64,000 nucleotides of DNA from Antedon mediterranea (lineage: Eukaryota; Echinodermata; Crinoidea; Comatulida; Antedonidae), in assembly GCF_964355755.1 (NCBI RefSeq), contig NC_092679.1, forward strand, positions 14,868,932-14,932,931, in the 5' to 3' direction. The notes below the pieces were generated by a model. It was not told the origin of the DNA, did no database searches, and saw only the letters and a list, made by a program, of their open reading frames with translations. Every line of letters begins with the position of its first letter. Within the stretch, counting starts at the first letter, position 1. Below are positions 43,501 to 58,500 of this stretch, piece after piece. Position numbers and translations under genes: made by a program.

Positions 43501-46500
43501 CAGTAACCTCTTGAATTAAATATGACGAAGCTAAGTAAGTGAATGATGTTAAATGTAGGGTATGTCAAATTAAATTAGTTATAAATAGTGTTATAGTTAT
43601 AATGAGTATGAATTAATTCAGTCAAACCCCTATTAAGTGTCTGCTCAGACTAAGGGTTGGCCATAGTGTTAAAACATATATCGACCCTCTTTTGGTTTAA
43701 GGGAAAGTTCCCTATAATTGGGTGTCCCTGAATAGGGGTGTCACAAAGGATAGACGGGTGCTCTACTGTTGTCAATGGTCAATACCCAAATAGGATATCA
43801 CGGTGGGTAGTCTGATGATATGTTCCAAGAACAGATATTTAGCTGTCAATTTGACTCACATCTCATCATCACACTGTGCTATCTGAGCCGGCCTAAATTA
43901 GCTATTTATTGAAATTCCTTCCTATTATGCACTACACAAAGACAGGTTTATGTTTTAATGAACAGGTAAATACATTAATTAGATACGCAGAACAGAATGA
44001 TTGAATTACCTGATTAACAATAATGGTCCAAATAAGACCTAGCACAATGTGTGTCTTGCCATCAGCAATGTCACTTGCATTTATGTTTACCAACTTGATC
44101 TGAAATAAACAACATGGATTGTTAGTCATGATACAAATTAAACAGTTTAGATTACAATGTGACAATCTAAGATTATCTTGGGATATATCTATGTAACAAT
44201 GATGTTGTTTGTAGGCTCATGGACATATAGGTTCATGGTAGGCCTACATGTGAATTGGGTTGTAAGGACAACGTGTCTTACTTTCATAAACTCATCCTTT
44301 GGATAGAATCTAAAGCCATCGGTCAGGCATACACATGCTCATTCAAAATGAGTATGCTTGTCTCCCTCTGCGCTCATTAGGCACAGACTGGGCCTAATCC
44401 AAACTTGATTTAAATTAAACTGAGGACCATTAAATATATATTTCAATAATCTGTGAATTTATGAATGCATAAACCTATCTGGATAAATCAAATACCTACG
44501 ACCTACACCTCATAAATAGGACACCTCTATATAAATGGTACAATCCATTGACTTTATTACAGCATGGGTGCATCATCAAAGAGTACACATGCTTTTAAGT
44601 TAGCATCATGATAACTTTCTGTGTTTTTCTGAAATTGTTTAAACATGGGCCTTGAGGCTTAATGTTTACCCGGGTAAGTTGGTGTTGTAGGCACAGTTAT
44701 TGATACCTTTCGTGGGTAGAAATCAGCATACTTGGGTAAATACCTGAACTGGCTCCACAGTATGAAAATAAAACATAATTATTTACCTTTTTCTTTTCAA
44801 GGAACCTAAGAGCTGTGTTGATGTTTGTGATAAAATGAACTCGCTTTCTTCCTTGTTCCACTGGCTAAAATTACAAACAAATCACTAACAATGTTAACAT
44901 TATATCACATACCTGACAACATGTGAAATACAGTAACATTAAATGAACATTATACCCGTGGGTTTGAATTATTTAAACATGAGTGAAACTTGGTACGAAG
45001 AAAAATAATGAATTGTATGAGTTACGAAATAGATCCCTAAATACCACAAATAGTAAACACATAAATAAATTATGTAGATAGTATGTTTGACACCACAGAT
45101 TTAATTTATATTCTATCTATATATAAAGTCAGCTGGTAGATGCTTTCAATCATGAATTGGTGTAATACGCATGTGGTGTTTTAGTGCCACTTACTGTAGT
45201 GCCTGGCTTAGGGATCCCAAGTGGATCTACAACTATAAAGGCCTTGGGCGTTTTTAGCCTTTTTCGACATAAATGATTGTAATGCCCTTTTCACCTCCGA
45301 GCTTTGGTCAGGGCCCTCATAAACTCATGAGTTTTAGCCAGTCAGCGTTCCATAGCCATTACAACATAGACTACGTAGTAATCGAGTAAAAAGTCTACAC
45401 GCTCAGAAAAAACATGAATAAGCAGAATTTCTATTAGACTTCATAGATGCATAGTTGTAGGTTGCATCATGAAAATTAAGCCTTATTATATAGCTAATAT
45501 ACTTACTAGTCGTTCACCAGAAAGAACTGTAAGCAATGCCAGAAGGATCGTGCCATCTTTGATATCTTCAAATAAATCCTTCACTTCTTTTGGTGGTCTA
45601 TGCTGTAAAACAAGAGAATGCAAACAAAAATGTTTATTATGTATACATATTCATTATAATTGTAAGGTCAACTTTTTCAATAAAAAAAGTATTGATAATA
45701 TAAAATCAATATACACATTTTTTGAAATATTGAAAGGACCATCAACAATAAGTAAGCTTGTACGAGATTGATGTCTAAACAATTCAACGCTAATCGCATT
45801 GCTTGTATTGTTTAGGCAAGGCACTTTACCTACGTACCCACAAATGGCTACCTGCTCAAGACACAACTTTTGCGCTGAATACTAGCTGCATTATGGGAGT
45901 ATGTTTTTATATACAGTATGTTTGATAAAAAAATGGCCGAGGTAATAATATGTAGAGCGCTTAGAGGTTTCACAACATTAGGCCCTTTATAAACCCAGGA
46001 TATTATTATTATTCATTAATAATAATGTTTCTCTGTTGGCTGTGCATTAAGTTGAATAAGATAAAAATAACATTTACCTTTGACAGATAGGAATTTATCC
46101 AATTTGTGAAAGTTTTCTTCTGTACTCTTTCCTGTTCATCTGAAAAAAAAACACAAACAAAAATTAAATAAATTATTCTAATGCTTATTGTCAAATCCTC
46201 TCAAATGCCAAGATTATTTTTTCTCTCAAGACAACAATAACTATACTTGACAAATAATATAGACCATTTGTTTGTTTTATCTGGTAAATATACATAAAGA
46301 AATGATAACATAGACTTCATTTGGAATATAATGCATTTTTATAAATTTAGTGGGGAAAAATACAGTATATTTTATATGGTATATTTTACATGGTATATTT
46401 TACATGGTATATTTTATATGGTATATTTTACATGGTATATTTTACATGGTATATTTTACATGGTATATTTTATATGGTATATTTTATATGGTATATTTTA

Positions 46501-49500
46501 CATGGTATATTTTACACGGTATATTTTACACGGTATATTTTACACGGTATATTTTACACGGTATATTTTACACGGTATATTTTACACGGTATATTTTACA
46601 CGGTATATTTTACACGGTATATTTTACATGGTATATTTTACATGGTATATTTTACATGGTATATTTTACATGGTATATTTTACATGGTATATTTTACATG
46701 GTATATTTTACATGGTATATTATATATGGTATATTTTACATGGTATATTTTAAATGGTATATTTTACATGGTACATTTTACATGGTATATTTTATATGGT
46801 ATATTTTACATGGTATATTTTACATGGTATATTTTATATGGTATATTTTTGCTAGCACTATTTCTGCTTCCAAAAATATACCATTTATACGGTATTTAAA
46901 AAATACCGTATTATATGTGGACGCAGAAAAATTAATTTGTTTAAGAACACGACACCACCACCACAAAGTACTATAATAATATATAATTCAATATTTTGTT
47001 AAATTACTGTACAAAAAATACAAATACATGATACAATTGCATTAAAAATATTATTAATATATATTATAAGTAATGAATTTGTAATTGTTTTTCCAACACA
47101 TACCTCCATGGTTAGGCTAACTGATTTCTCCATGGTTTTAGTGATCAAACACACAACTGACCTTGTTAAATGTTAATCAATTTAACAGTAAATTACACCC
47201 AACACCTACATTACATTACTGTAATTATTAATAATTGGTTTAATTTTAGCTTAATTATGAAGCAGTTTTGTTTTCTTGCATGTTTCACTTTAGTTTGATT
47301 TTATGACAAGATACGAACTAAGGGGTTTCACGACCTGTATACAAGAGTTCCGTGCCCCATTGAGACAGCTTTTTACTTGTCTGACTTTGAGCCAATACGG
47401 TCTGTTATATTAGTCTATGAATGTAGCAACACATAGCCTAAAGGTCAAGTGTAAATATCAAATGTCAACATAGGGTATGTTTTTGCTAATACGGTAACTC
47501 AAAGCATGGAGAAGCCTAACATGTTTCTTCATGCTCAAAATAACCAGTTTACCTTGTTGAATATTATTTAATTTCTGCTACATTTTTGCTCCCAATTAAA
47601 TTAGTATATTAAGTATGTAGTCACAGCCATGAAGCTACTAATAAGGAGTGAACCAATGACTTTTAATTCCAAGGTCAACCAAATACTATTGTTTTACACT
47701 GCAGTTACAAATTGCACAATGATAAAGAGCATTGAGTGAGCGAGTGTGTACTAGTCCACACACAGCTACTGTAATGACGACTAAACTGGTACCCACATCA
47801 ACTTCTTTATTAATAGCATGGTGCAGTGGAGGGTGGTTGGACACCTACAAGGGAGTCGGTTCAGGAGAACAAACGACGACCATGGGACAACTAAAAGAGC
47901 ACTAAAAGCAAATCAATGTTTTTAAGAACGCAATATTGAAAATGCCATTTGAAATGATTAATTGAAATGTCTTATTTCTGCTGACGGAAAAAAAGAAAGG
48001 TAATTTTAATACTCACACAATCTAACCCAAAAATACCTTTTTTTGGGACACGCCATTACAAAATAAAGGGATACTTCAAATAATAGATGCCATCCATATT
48101 AAAAGGAAATAATTTGTTGGCATCCGAATGTATGTATGTATGATTACGTTAAATTTTGTTTTGAATATACACACAATTTTTTATGTCAAATCAACAAATT
48201 CTGCAAAATGCATTTTCTGCATGAGAAATATTGTATTGTGATCATTATAAAAATCATCAAAGCAATAATCTACTATTTGAACGATGAAGAATTTTAATAT
48301 TTTAAAATTTCAACTCATTAAATTATTACTAAAACTGTATATAAAAATTACATTAGCATTTTGATACAAGCTAAAAACAGCACTACATATTATGACAAGA
48401 TTATTTGGATAAGTGCCAATGTTATACATTATCAAAGGTCACATTATATCAAATAATGTGAAGCACATTTGAAATATGTTGGCAATATGATTATGGTTAC
48501 ATTCAATCTATGATCACATGCTTGTTTTATATAACATACAGATTTCCCTCCATTTAAAGACCGCTTTATTGCCATCTGTGTACAATCACCTATCTGTTAC
48601 AGTACCATTTAGCTGCTCACTTCAATTAAAGACTCCATCTAATATTAGACCCAGCTGAACATTTTTTGTTCAAATTGTCCCTCCAATTAAAGACCACTTT
48701 AAAATAAACTTTTAAAATGTATGCATTTTTAGGGGAGAGCCATTGAATATTAGACTTTAAATACACAAATGGACAGACAAACCAACCTGATTACATTTAC
48801 CCTGCCTCTCCCTCTTCAGAGAGCAAGATTCTGACAATTTTAAAATTATAATACTGTAAGTTGATTTAAATACCACTTATAATAGTGCCCGCTTTTAGTT
48901 GATTCTAATTATAGAAAAAAAGATACTAAAGATCATTTAAGCCTGGGTCCCAAACGTGCTCTGGTCTTTATTTGGAGGGAGACCTGTTAGATATAATTAA
49001 GACATCATCTGCTTGCTTTATAACTTATTTATTCAAAGTTGAAATGGGCCAAGGTTTATAAAACAAATTACCACTGAAATGAAACTTGAATTGATTTACT
49101 GTAAATGTGTTGTCCTTCCGACAATAGCTAATCATAATTATTATTAATAATGTGTGGGTGTTTTACATGTGCAGTATATATTATTTTTACCTTGTCTGTA
49201 TTGCCTGCAATGTGAATTTCATGATGCTTGTTCGTATTATATAGAGTTCATAGCAAAATGACTTCATTGGACAGTGATACGTAGATTGAATTTCAATTTT
49301 TAATATAATCTCAACTTGCTAACTAGTAGAGCCTGCAGTGTTTTTATTAACCGGAACTATACTTTTTATAATAACAAATTTGTAAAAATAATAATACCGA
49401 ATAAAACCAGTTTATCTTTAAAAATATAAAAAACTGGCAAAGAGCAAATTCTAAATCGTCCAGTGATTGGAAAATTAAGTTTAGAATTGATAAAGATGAG

Positions 49501-52500
49501 GAAATCTGTGTGAATGAGAAAAGGCCACCCCAAACGAGATTCGAACTTGGAATGCAAATGTCCTACCCTAATTAACTGGGCATTTATGGCATTGTTAATT
49601 CGATTGGATAGCGACTCTTTAGCACCCTCAGCGTGGCACGGCGGAACAGCACTAGTTCTCAATTGTTGCACAATACAGAGATACGAAATAATAAGATACA
49701 CTCCTACAAAAATAATTCTTTTTAATAATTAATTTATAATAATACTAAAATTACATTTATTAGCAGTTAACATTCATTTTTGTATGGATGAGCAGGTACC
49801 AATAGATATTGTAGGCCTAATATACTTCAGGTACAGGCTTATGGAATGCGCAGTGAAGTGCTTTTGGAATGCAAGTACTGGTATAAGTGGCCTACTGGAT
49901 CTCAAACGAACATTTTATGCAACTAAATTAATTACACAATAGTAGATAAATCTAAAGCAAATATAACTTAAAACAGAAAAATATCATACTTAGCTGACTG
50001 TGTTGATATGACTGTCTCAATGTCTTTATATTAAACATTACAATTAATTTCCAAGCCTAGGATGTTTCCCTCCAAACGTTGATAGTAAAATTTGGACCTT
50101 AATACCGCTGCACCACCGTTTTATGGTGCTAAGTTTAACAGCACGTTTACCTGTTGCTATTTTCACAAGTAATCTTATCTAGTATATATTTGAAAAGTAA
50201 TCAATACCGCGCCAATGAGCTATTGTTTCCTGACCAAAGGTAATTCAGGAAATACAGATTGATATCAATTACACAACTTGTGGAAAAGTCACTCTAGTAG
50301 TACTAGTGGGAAAAGGTAAACATTACGTGAAGAAACTGTAAATCATTTATATAGATTTAAAAACAAACTTTCACACAGCTATTTTATAAAAGGTTGTTGC
50401 GATCAATTATATTACTCTCCTGTGAAAGAAATGATGGGGAATATGTTTTAACACTAGACACCACTATTATAATTACCAGGACACACTGTCAAATGTGTTC
50501 CCTTAATATGGGTTCTACTCTTAAGTTAAACTAAATCAAACTTGATGTGACAAAAAAAGTGTGATGTGCCCAAATATAGTATAGTAGTGAAATGACATCA
50601 TCATGTCCATATATGGGCACATCTCATTTTGTCATATAAAGTTTGATAGTGTAAACAGAGCTTAAGCTGGAAATTTAGAACATTATCTATAGCATACAGT
50701 ATCCGAATACAGTAATATATTAATGTATACTATATATTTTACTAAAATGCATTGATATGTATTGCATAGACTTTCACAAGTTTTGGCGGTGGTTTAAAAA
50801 ATGCTAAAATAAAAACAACAAGCTTGAACATGCTACTTTAGGCATATTTCCGTATAAATTTGTGATACTGTGGAAATCTTCCCTGAAGCTTCTTATAGGA
50901 GGTTCTTACTGGTACCATACTAAAATGTAGGTATAAAACTCAAATTATCATTGTCATAGTTCTAGGTTTATATCGCAGAGCACGATTAAAATCAGCATAT
51001 TATTATTGGTCTAATATCACACTTTGGAGAAACTTTCATTTACCAGTTATCAACTGCATTAGAAAGGTGTATTACTCGCATATAATAGGGGAAGTTTAAT
51101 CCAAAATAACAGATTCCAGATGTAACCACTTATGTACATAAATTACCCCCTAATGAGAAGTAAATTACTTAATATTATAAACTTGTAATACCTCAATCAA
51201 TTTACTACTTTCTACTAGATTTCAATGAACTTTTAAAATTTCATAACAGAACTTGTCAAAACAAAGCCAGTATACACACAAACAAACACAAAATACCTAT
51301 ATCGATTGTTTACAAATTACAAAATCATTTAATTCTAAAGTTCTACATATTATCAAATACAGCAGATCCCCTCTTTAGGGACGCCATTTTCTCAGGGGAT
51401 ACCTCTATTAAGGGGATACTTTCTTGTGTAGGCCTACTGAATGTACTACTGCCAACATTTCAGGGGACACCCCTATTAACTGGACACTTCCAAAGATGTC
51501 CCTTGTTCTACTGTAAAATAAAATAGTTTTGTTAATTTAGGGTAAAAGGAGGGGTGGTATTAGTCTAATGATAGACAAACGACATAAGGGCTGATAGCCC
51601 AACGTAGTGATAAATGATAGGCATCTACAGTAAATGGACCAGAACACCAAGGTGATGCGAAAATAGATAGATGAGGAAAAGAAAAAAATATATTATTTGT
51701 GCTTATAAACTTTGTTAACTAACCTCTTAGTTTTACTTTTCTCACAGAAGTCTGACGGTCGTACATCTTCAAATAATGGTAGTATCTCTTTTTGTAAGCA
51801 ATCAAATTAAAAACTTCAAATTATCATCATCCAAGTACAGAATGCGGAATCCATAGTAAGTTTTATATTTAAATATCAAATACTTTGGAACAATATATAA
51901 TCCATAGTGTACTAAATCCAATGAAATTTTTCAGGTATCAAGAAACAAATTTGTTCTTGTATAATGACATTGCTCCAGAAACGTTAGTCGTTGACTGAAG
52001 ATGAGTAACTGAACAGCCGAAATAGTGGAACTTAACATTTATCTGCTTAGTCAACCATGACTAATTAAGAATAAGAAAAACAATACCGCTGACAGGGAAA
52101 GACAACTCCAAGGTCAAGATACAAGATGGTCACGATAATACAGTTGAAGTACTATACAGAGTATTATCTATCTATTCATTCATTTTAAAGTATGTTATTA
52201 TTGTCAGTAATTTCTGTTCTGAAGTTTAGGGCCTATGTCTTGTTATCCATCCATGCATTTTGACAAGTGCTAGGCCTACATTCTTCGCAAGACATGAACT
52301 TTGTCACGTTGTACAGAAGGCTCATCATGAAGGCGCTGGTGACAGTTCACAACATGTGGTGGAAATACTAGTCTACCATTATTAAATTTAACGATTGAGG
52401 GCGATGTTATGTAGACTTTTATAATATCATTAATAAGTGAATGATACAATAAAGAAAACAATTGTTTATTTGTTATAATTTCATTAAAAATGAAAACACT

Positions 52501-55500
52501 TAGGTGTAGCTCTTTTTTGTATTGTGTACTGGTGCTTAGTCATTAAAAATGGTATGTATACATACAGTGTCAAACCACAAAAGTGTAAACTACAAACTTA
52601 TTGGTATTGTTGTTTTTGTTGACTTTTCTCTTTTTTTCCTTTAAAAGTCATCATCACTATCAAAAGAAACATTTTCAGGTGTTTTTTCACAAAATTATTA
52701 TGAAGAAATTATTTTACAATCAAGAAAATATAAACACTGACAAATGATACACCACGGCATTCAAAGATTACAATACTGTAGGGCATTTGTTTACTATGAA
52801 AGGTACACCATCCTTTGTTATTATAAATATTGTAAATCATATAAACACAACTATACAACAATATACAGAAATATTATGCTGGTTGTGTCACACTATCCTG
52901 GTTGTCAAAAAAAATGTTTGTAGTGTGCAAAATGAAAGATATTTTTATTGGTTGGTCTAACTCATCAATTATCAATCATGCGAAAGAGAGGGAAAACTCT
53001 ACAATCAACCTTCTCATTACCAACTTTCTATTTTACAAACGGTCCTCATATTATGTCATTAATACATTTCGTCCAAATTGTGTTAGTTCTAAATTCTGGT
53101 TTTGTAAAAAAAAAAATTCCTTAGTTTGCATACAGGTAGGTATTTTAAATTAAATACAATATTAAGCAGAGTTATATTGAAATAATAATAAAACGTTTAA
53201 TAATAATAATAATAAATGTTTATAAAGCGCTATTTACTGATATCTCACAGCTCTAAAAGACCAACAAGAAATATTGAAAAAGGTGAGATGTTAGAAGTAT
53301 TAACTTGAATTGCTTAAGAAATATACATGGATGGATATGGGGCAGGGGTAGAAGCTGGTTCCAAACTAGTGGCGCTTGTGTAAATATAAACCTTGTGGTA
53401 ATGAAATAATTATGAATATGATACGTCATTATACAGTAACTTATAGGTTCCTGCTTTAAGTATTTATACTAAGGATATTCTTCCAAATTTCTTTGGCCTC
53501 AGACCAAGGTTAGGTAGGTCGACTCTAGCTGTAAAAGTTTCTAAATGCCTTGAAATAAAACTGCTACCTATCCGATATTTGAATGTAATCACTTTTTACA
53601 TCAATGTGAAGACAACATTTGCATAATACAATACCTTCCAACCCAGACACAAGTCATAACAATTGTAAAGCCAGGAACTACCCAACAATAAGGTATTTTT
53701 AGCCGATAGTCTAGCAATAAAAATATTACAATAAACCAAAGAAAATCGTGTATTGTTGTCAGTCACTTCCAGATGATTAACTCCAACTAAAAAGTGATTA
53801 TTTGCTAAGAACTCAACAATAATATAGATTTACATTTATATTGTAATAAAAAGAGAAATTCCCCAGGCTCAACTTGGTTTTATTAGTCTTTTATACCCTC
53901 AGTCGTAATATGTACATTTAGATGTTATGATCTAATAATCTGAAAAAGAATGAACAGTGGCTTTTATGTTAATAGGTAGATTAGATTCCTATTACTGTAT
54001 TAAAGTCTCATATAAAGTTATTACATAATTAATATCTCATATCGCAATAATAACATAGCATCATAAATACACTGTAGGGATAATATTTATCAATACAGTG
54101 GAACCCCTCCTTGTGGACACCACTACAGTATTGAAGGGACACCCCTATTAAGGGGAAACTTTATTGTGAAATGAACAAAGAGCAATACTGTATATATTAC
54201 AGTATGGTTTACTCTAATTAGGGAAACCTCGTATTAAAGTGACACTTTCCTGTGAAATAAACAAAGAGCAATGTATTGTTTACCCTATTGACGGGATACC
54301 TCTATTAAAGGGTCATTTATGAATTGAACAAAAAGCAATTTATGGTTTTTCATATTCAATAGACACCCCTATGAATGGGACATTTTCCTGTGAAATGAAC
54401 AAAGAGCAAGAAATGGTTTAACACTATGGCCACTAACCCTATATAAGGAACACCTCTATTAAGGGGACACTTTCCTATAAAATAAACTAAGAGCAATATG
54501 GTTTTTAACACTATGGCCAACCCCTATTCAAAGGACACTCCTATAAGGGGACACATTGTTGGGTCCATGAATTAAACACCCCTTTCTTGCTCATTCATAT
54601 TGACTAAAACCATAGTATGATAAGTGAATTGTGTCACTGTGTAGCCTATCCACCATGGTAAACAACTGAGATGCGTTAATGTCCGCCTATCCACAGTCGT
54701 TCAACACGGATTAACAACCGTTGAATACTTTCAGCATAATGCGATTCATTCAACTTGTTGTTATATTATTTCAAATGCTAATTGAACCATACTAAGAGCT
54801 GTATTTAACACATACAATCGGCTTTGTATTATAAATTTGAAATAATCATAATCGTGTAATTTGACAGTATCAAAATATCATTAGGCCTACAGTATACCTG
54901 GTACAGTCAACTCTCACAATACCGGGCTCTCCAAAAACTAGATGCTCTCCTAATACCAGATTTTTCTCAAGTTCCAAACGGTTCCAAATTCATTTTTACC
55001 ACTAAAAACACATTCCAGAAAACCAAACATAGCATTGGCAGGGTGGGAAATGTCTCTTTGATTCTCAAGCAAATTTGGTGCAATAAATTATTAAATACCA
55101 TACTACACAAAATGGCTGCAGCAGCCTGTTATTACAGATGGTCACTGGTAATCAGACATGTACAATTCAGAATGTACTTTTCCATTTAATCAATTGGTTG
55201 ATAAGTTTTTCCTAGTACAGTAGAACTCTTACTGTACTTAGGGACACCCCTATTCAGAGGACATCTCTATTCAGACACTCCAATTAAGAGGACACTTTCC
55301 TATCCAACAAACAAAAGGAAATATATATTTTAAACACTACATTCAACCTCTATTCAGACACACCCCTATTCATGGGACACCCCTATTCAGGAGACACTCC
55401 TACAATTTTCTATGCAACAAACAAGGGAGAAAATATGTTTCAACACTACAGCCAACCTCTATTCAGGGGACACCCTTGTTCAGAGGACACAGGGAATACT

Positions 55501-58500
55501 CCTATTAAATGAATACTTGTGAAACAAATAAGGAGAATACATATTTCAACGCTACAGCCAACACTTATTCAGGGACACAAGTCCTGAAGGTGTCCCCTTA
55601 AATAGGCGTTCTACTGTGATGCCAACAGATTCCCTCTTCGGTGTTATGTCAATGTATTATGCTAACAGCAAGACATAAAAGTGAAATATAACTGCAAACT
55701 TTCCTTTGTACTTCCTTCAGTAAACATCATTAAAACAATTTTATAAATTACACATCAAACTTACTAGTTTCTTTACTTCTTGAACATCCCATGAATACAT
55801 ATTCCAAAGTAAACACAAATGAAAAAATCTTTAACAACAGAGAAATTTTCTGAGACTATTGTAATACTGACCCCCTTCATTGAAACACAATATGAAACTG
55901 TCTGTCGTCTCGTCGTCATTAACATATGATGAAAATAGATTCAGAGTAAATCCGTTTAGACTTACATCGATGTGAATAATTTGATTATAGATAGTGGACT
56001 AATTTCAAACTACAAACTAACCATGGCGACATTCAATTAATACTATATTTCCTTTTGTTATGGCCAAGACCTGTGATGTTTACAATGGCTGAACTAAAGC
56101 GTCATTCAATTCTCATCATAAACAGATCAATCAGGTCATCGCATTCTTTAACAATACTTTTTATCTTCTTCTACAACTACAATACAATCTTTCAAGTTTT
56201 CAATCTTCTTCTTATACAAATTACAATACTGTACAATCTTTTCCTACAATTTTTATCTTTACAACATTCAATATAATTTTTAACAATATCTTTTGTCTTC
56301 TTCAACAACTACAATCTACAGTGTTTTTCTCTTCTTCTACAGCTACAATACAATCTTTCAAATTGTCATCTTCTTATACAAACTACAATACAGTTTTTAA
56401 CAATTCTTTTTGACTTCTTCTACAGCTACAATACAATCTTTCAAATTGTCATCTTCTTTACAAACTACAATACAGTTTATAACATTAACAATTCTTTTTT
56501 GTCTTCTTCAACAACTACAATCTACAGTGTTTTTGCCCTTATTCTACAACTATTATCTATAGTATAATTACTTTTTCATCTTTTTCTACAATTTCTGTAT
56601 AATACAATCTTTAAAAATAAGTTTGCCTGTTCCACAACTACTGTACGTGTACAATAACAACATAAAATTTGGAGTATGTATGTAAAGATGTATTGTCCCC
56701 AAAACAGAAAAAATGACGATGAATATGACATCATTATGTAGTCTTTATTAAAGTTTTTAAATTTCACCAGAAAGCAGAAAAAAAAAAAAACATAATATAC
56801 AAATTTCTCTGTATAAGTTTACGGTTTAAGCCATTTTTAAATTTCACCATAAAGAAAATCAATAAATTTAATAACCAGCCTGTTGCCTTCCAGACTATGG
56901 GCTTTCAGTTTGGTCAAAGTGTATCATAATCTCTAAGTCATGATGTCTTCAGTCCCTACACTATGTTTTAAATTAAATTGATTAAATTATTATTTAATTA
57001 TTTAAATTTATTTATTAAATATGTTTTCCTTACTTTTGAACATTCAGATTGAATTTTAAACTAAAGTGTATACAGTAAAAATGTATATAAAACAGTTAGA
57101 TGTTGCTAGGCAACCACAAGCAAAAAAGATAACCCATAAATTATTTGCAGGTACAGTATTCACATGGGATAGCCCCATTATTGAAGAGTGTTGGTGGAAT
57201 AATGAAAGAACCTGAGCATTGCAAACACGATAGGCCTAAGTATTGTAATACCATGGTCCTGTCCTATTTATTTTGTTAGCTTAAAAGCTAAGCCTATTCA
57301 GATTATAATTATCTAACACAAAATGAAAGGCTGAGCTTCTTGTGTTCATTTACAATAGAAACCTTAAGTGTTTGAAAAGTACTAGGCCTGTACAATTTCT
57401 TGATTCATCAGGTTTATTTCTGACACAAATTCAATCAAGTTTTAAGATTCCTGTAATATTTTCTAAGTGCTAAAAATAGACACCCTGAAATGGCCATCAC
57501 AGAACATGACCATTATTATACACTGTCATGTCAACAAACAACAAAAGTTATTGGGCCAGGTTTACTGTATGCTAAAACAGGCCCAAGAAATATAAATAGT
57601 TAAAAATAAATTTCAAAATTAAAATATAAAGCATTATACACACAAAAAAGTGCTAGCTTACATGGATTTAAACCAATAAATGCCCTATTCTTCTCGAACA
57701 GCAAGATATCATACTCTTATCTTGCTGTTTCAAAAGAATAGGGCATTTGCCGGTTTATCCCGGTAAAGCTAGGCACAAAATAGAATGGCCATTACGCCGT
57801 CACAATGTACAACTAGAAAAAAAAATATTTTCAATATTTAATCAGAATGACTTCAAAACTATTGAATTTTTCAATTACTAATGACATAATAGTTGAAAAC
57901 CCTACTGTATATGAACTTGACCATGATGGAACTATAGTATTTTTTTAAGAACACTGAAAATAGTCAATTTCATTTAATAATTACATTTTTTTTCTACTAG
58001 TTATAAGTCTGCTGTCTTTAACAAAAGTTTTCTTTGTTTTCAATATGTGAATAAATAAAAGACACATTTTAAATTTGAAATAAACAAACAGTTTTACAAA
58101 ATTCTGTACTATAGTAAATCAAATGGATCTTTAATGTGACATTATGTTAACACTAACTCCATCTCCCACTAAGGTGAACTTTGACACAATTCCACATTTT
58201 AGTTTGTTTATAATGGGATGAAAGTATTGTATACAGTAAATCAAAAATTTCAATGATATTCACAACCAAAAAAATATGAAAGTACAATATTCTATTACAG
58301 TGCCATTTAAAACTTGATTAATCATTTACTAGCACCATCTGACCATTTGCCTAAAATATTTTACCCTAACGAAGCCATTTAACAAATAACTGTTATACCA
58401 ACTGTTATATCAATTGAAAACATTTGCTATATTTGTTCATCTATCAATGAATGGATAAGTGTTTGTCTTGTATGTGGGTACTTCATACAACTATTTGAAC

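Larger units (their letters stand above)
39322..44009 (-). other. Introns 5-7 around the CH1-CH2 linker
   Basis: Apart from exon 7, the microexon and the repeats listed, this interval is AT-rich. 40391-41520 shows no recognisable content. 43445-43470 is a poly-C tract. 41950-42020 and 43618-43770 are GGGACACC-family fragments. Introns 3 and 4 (44100-44786, 44865-45506) hold nothing I can name. Confidence 0.6.

Noticed and set aside
46331-46976. Three overlapping long plus-strand frames rich in Tyr, Phe and Ile
   Set aside because: They are produced by a 15-bp tandem repeat whose length is a multiple of three; no real protein signature.
47104-47133. ACCATGG-context start (MEKSVSLTME) with a GTATGT donor, as first nesprin exon
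   Set aside because: It ends in phase 0, but CH1 exon 2 needs phase 1; the frame that would fit has a stop and no ATG. The exon at 62561-62636 fits.
49366-49732. Overlapping frames on both strands
   Set aside because: They fall on a tRNA-like SINE fragment and AT-rich sequence; no domain signal.
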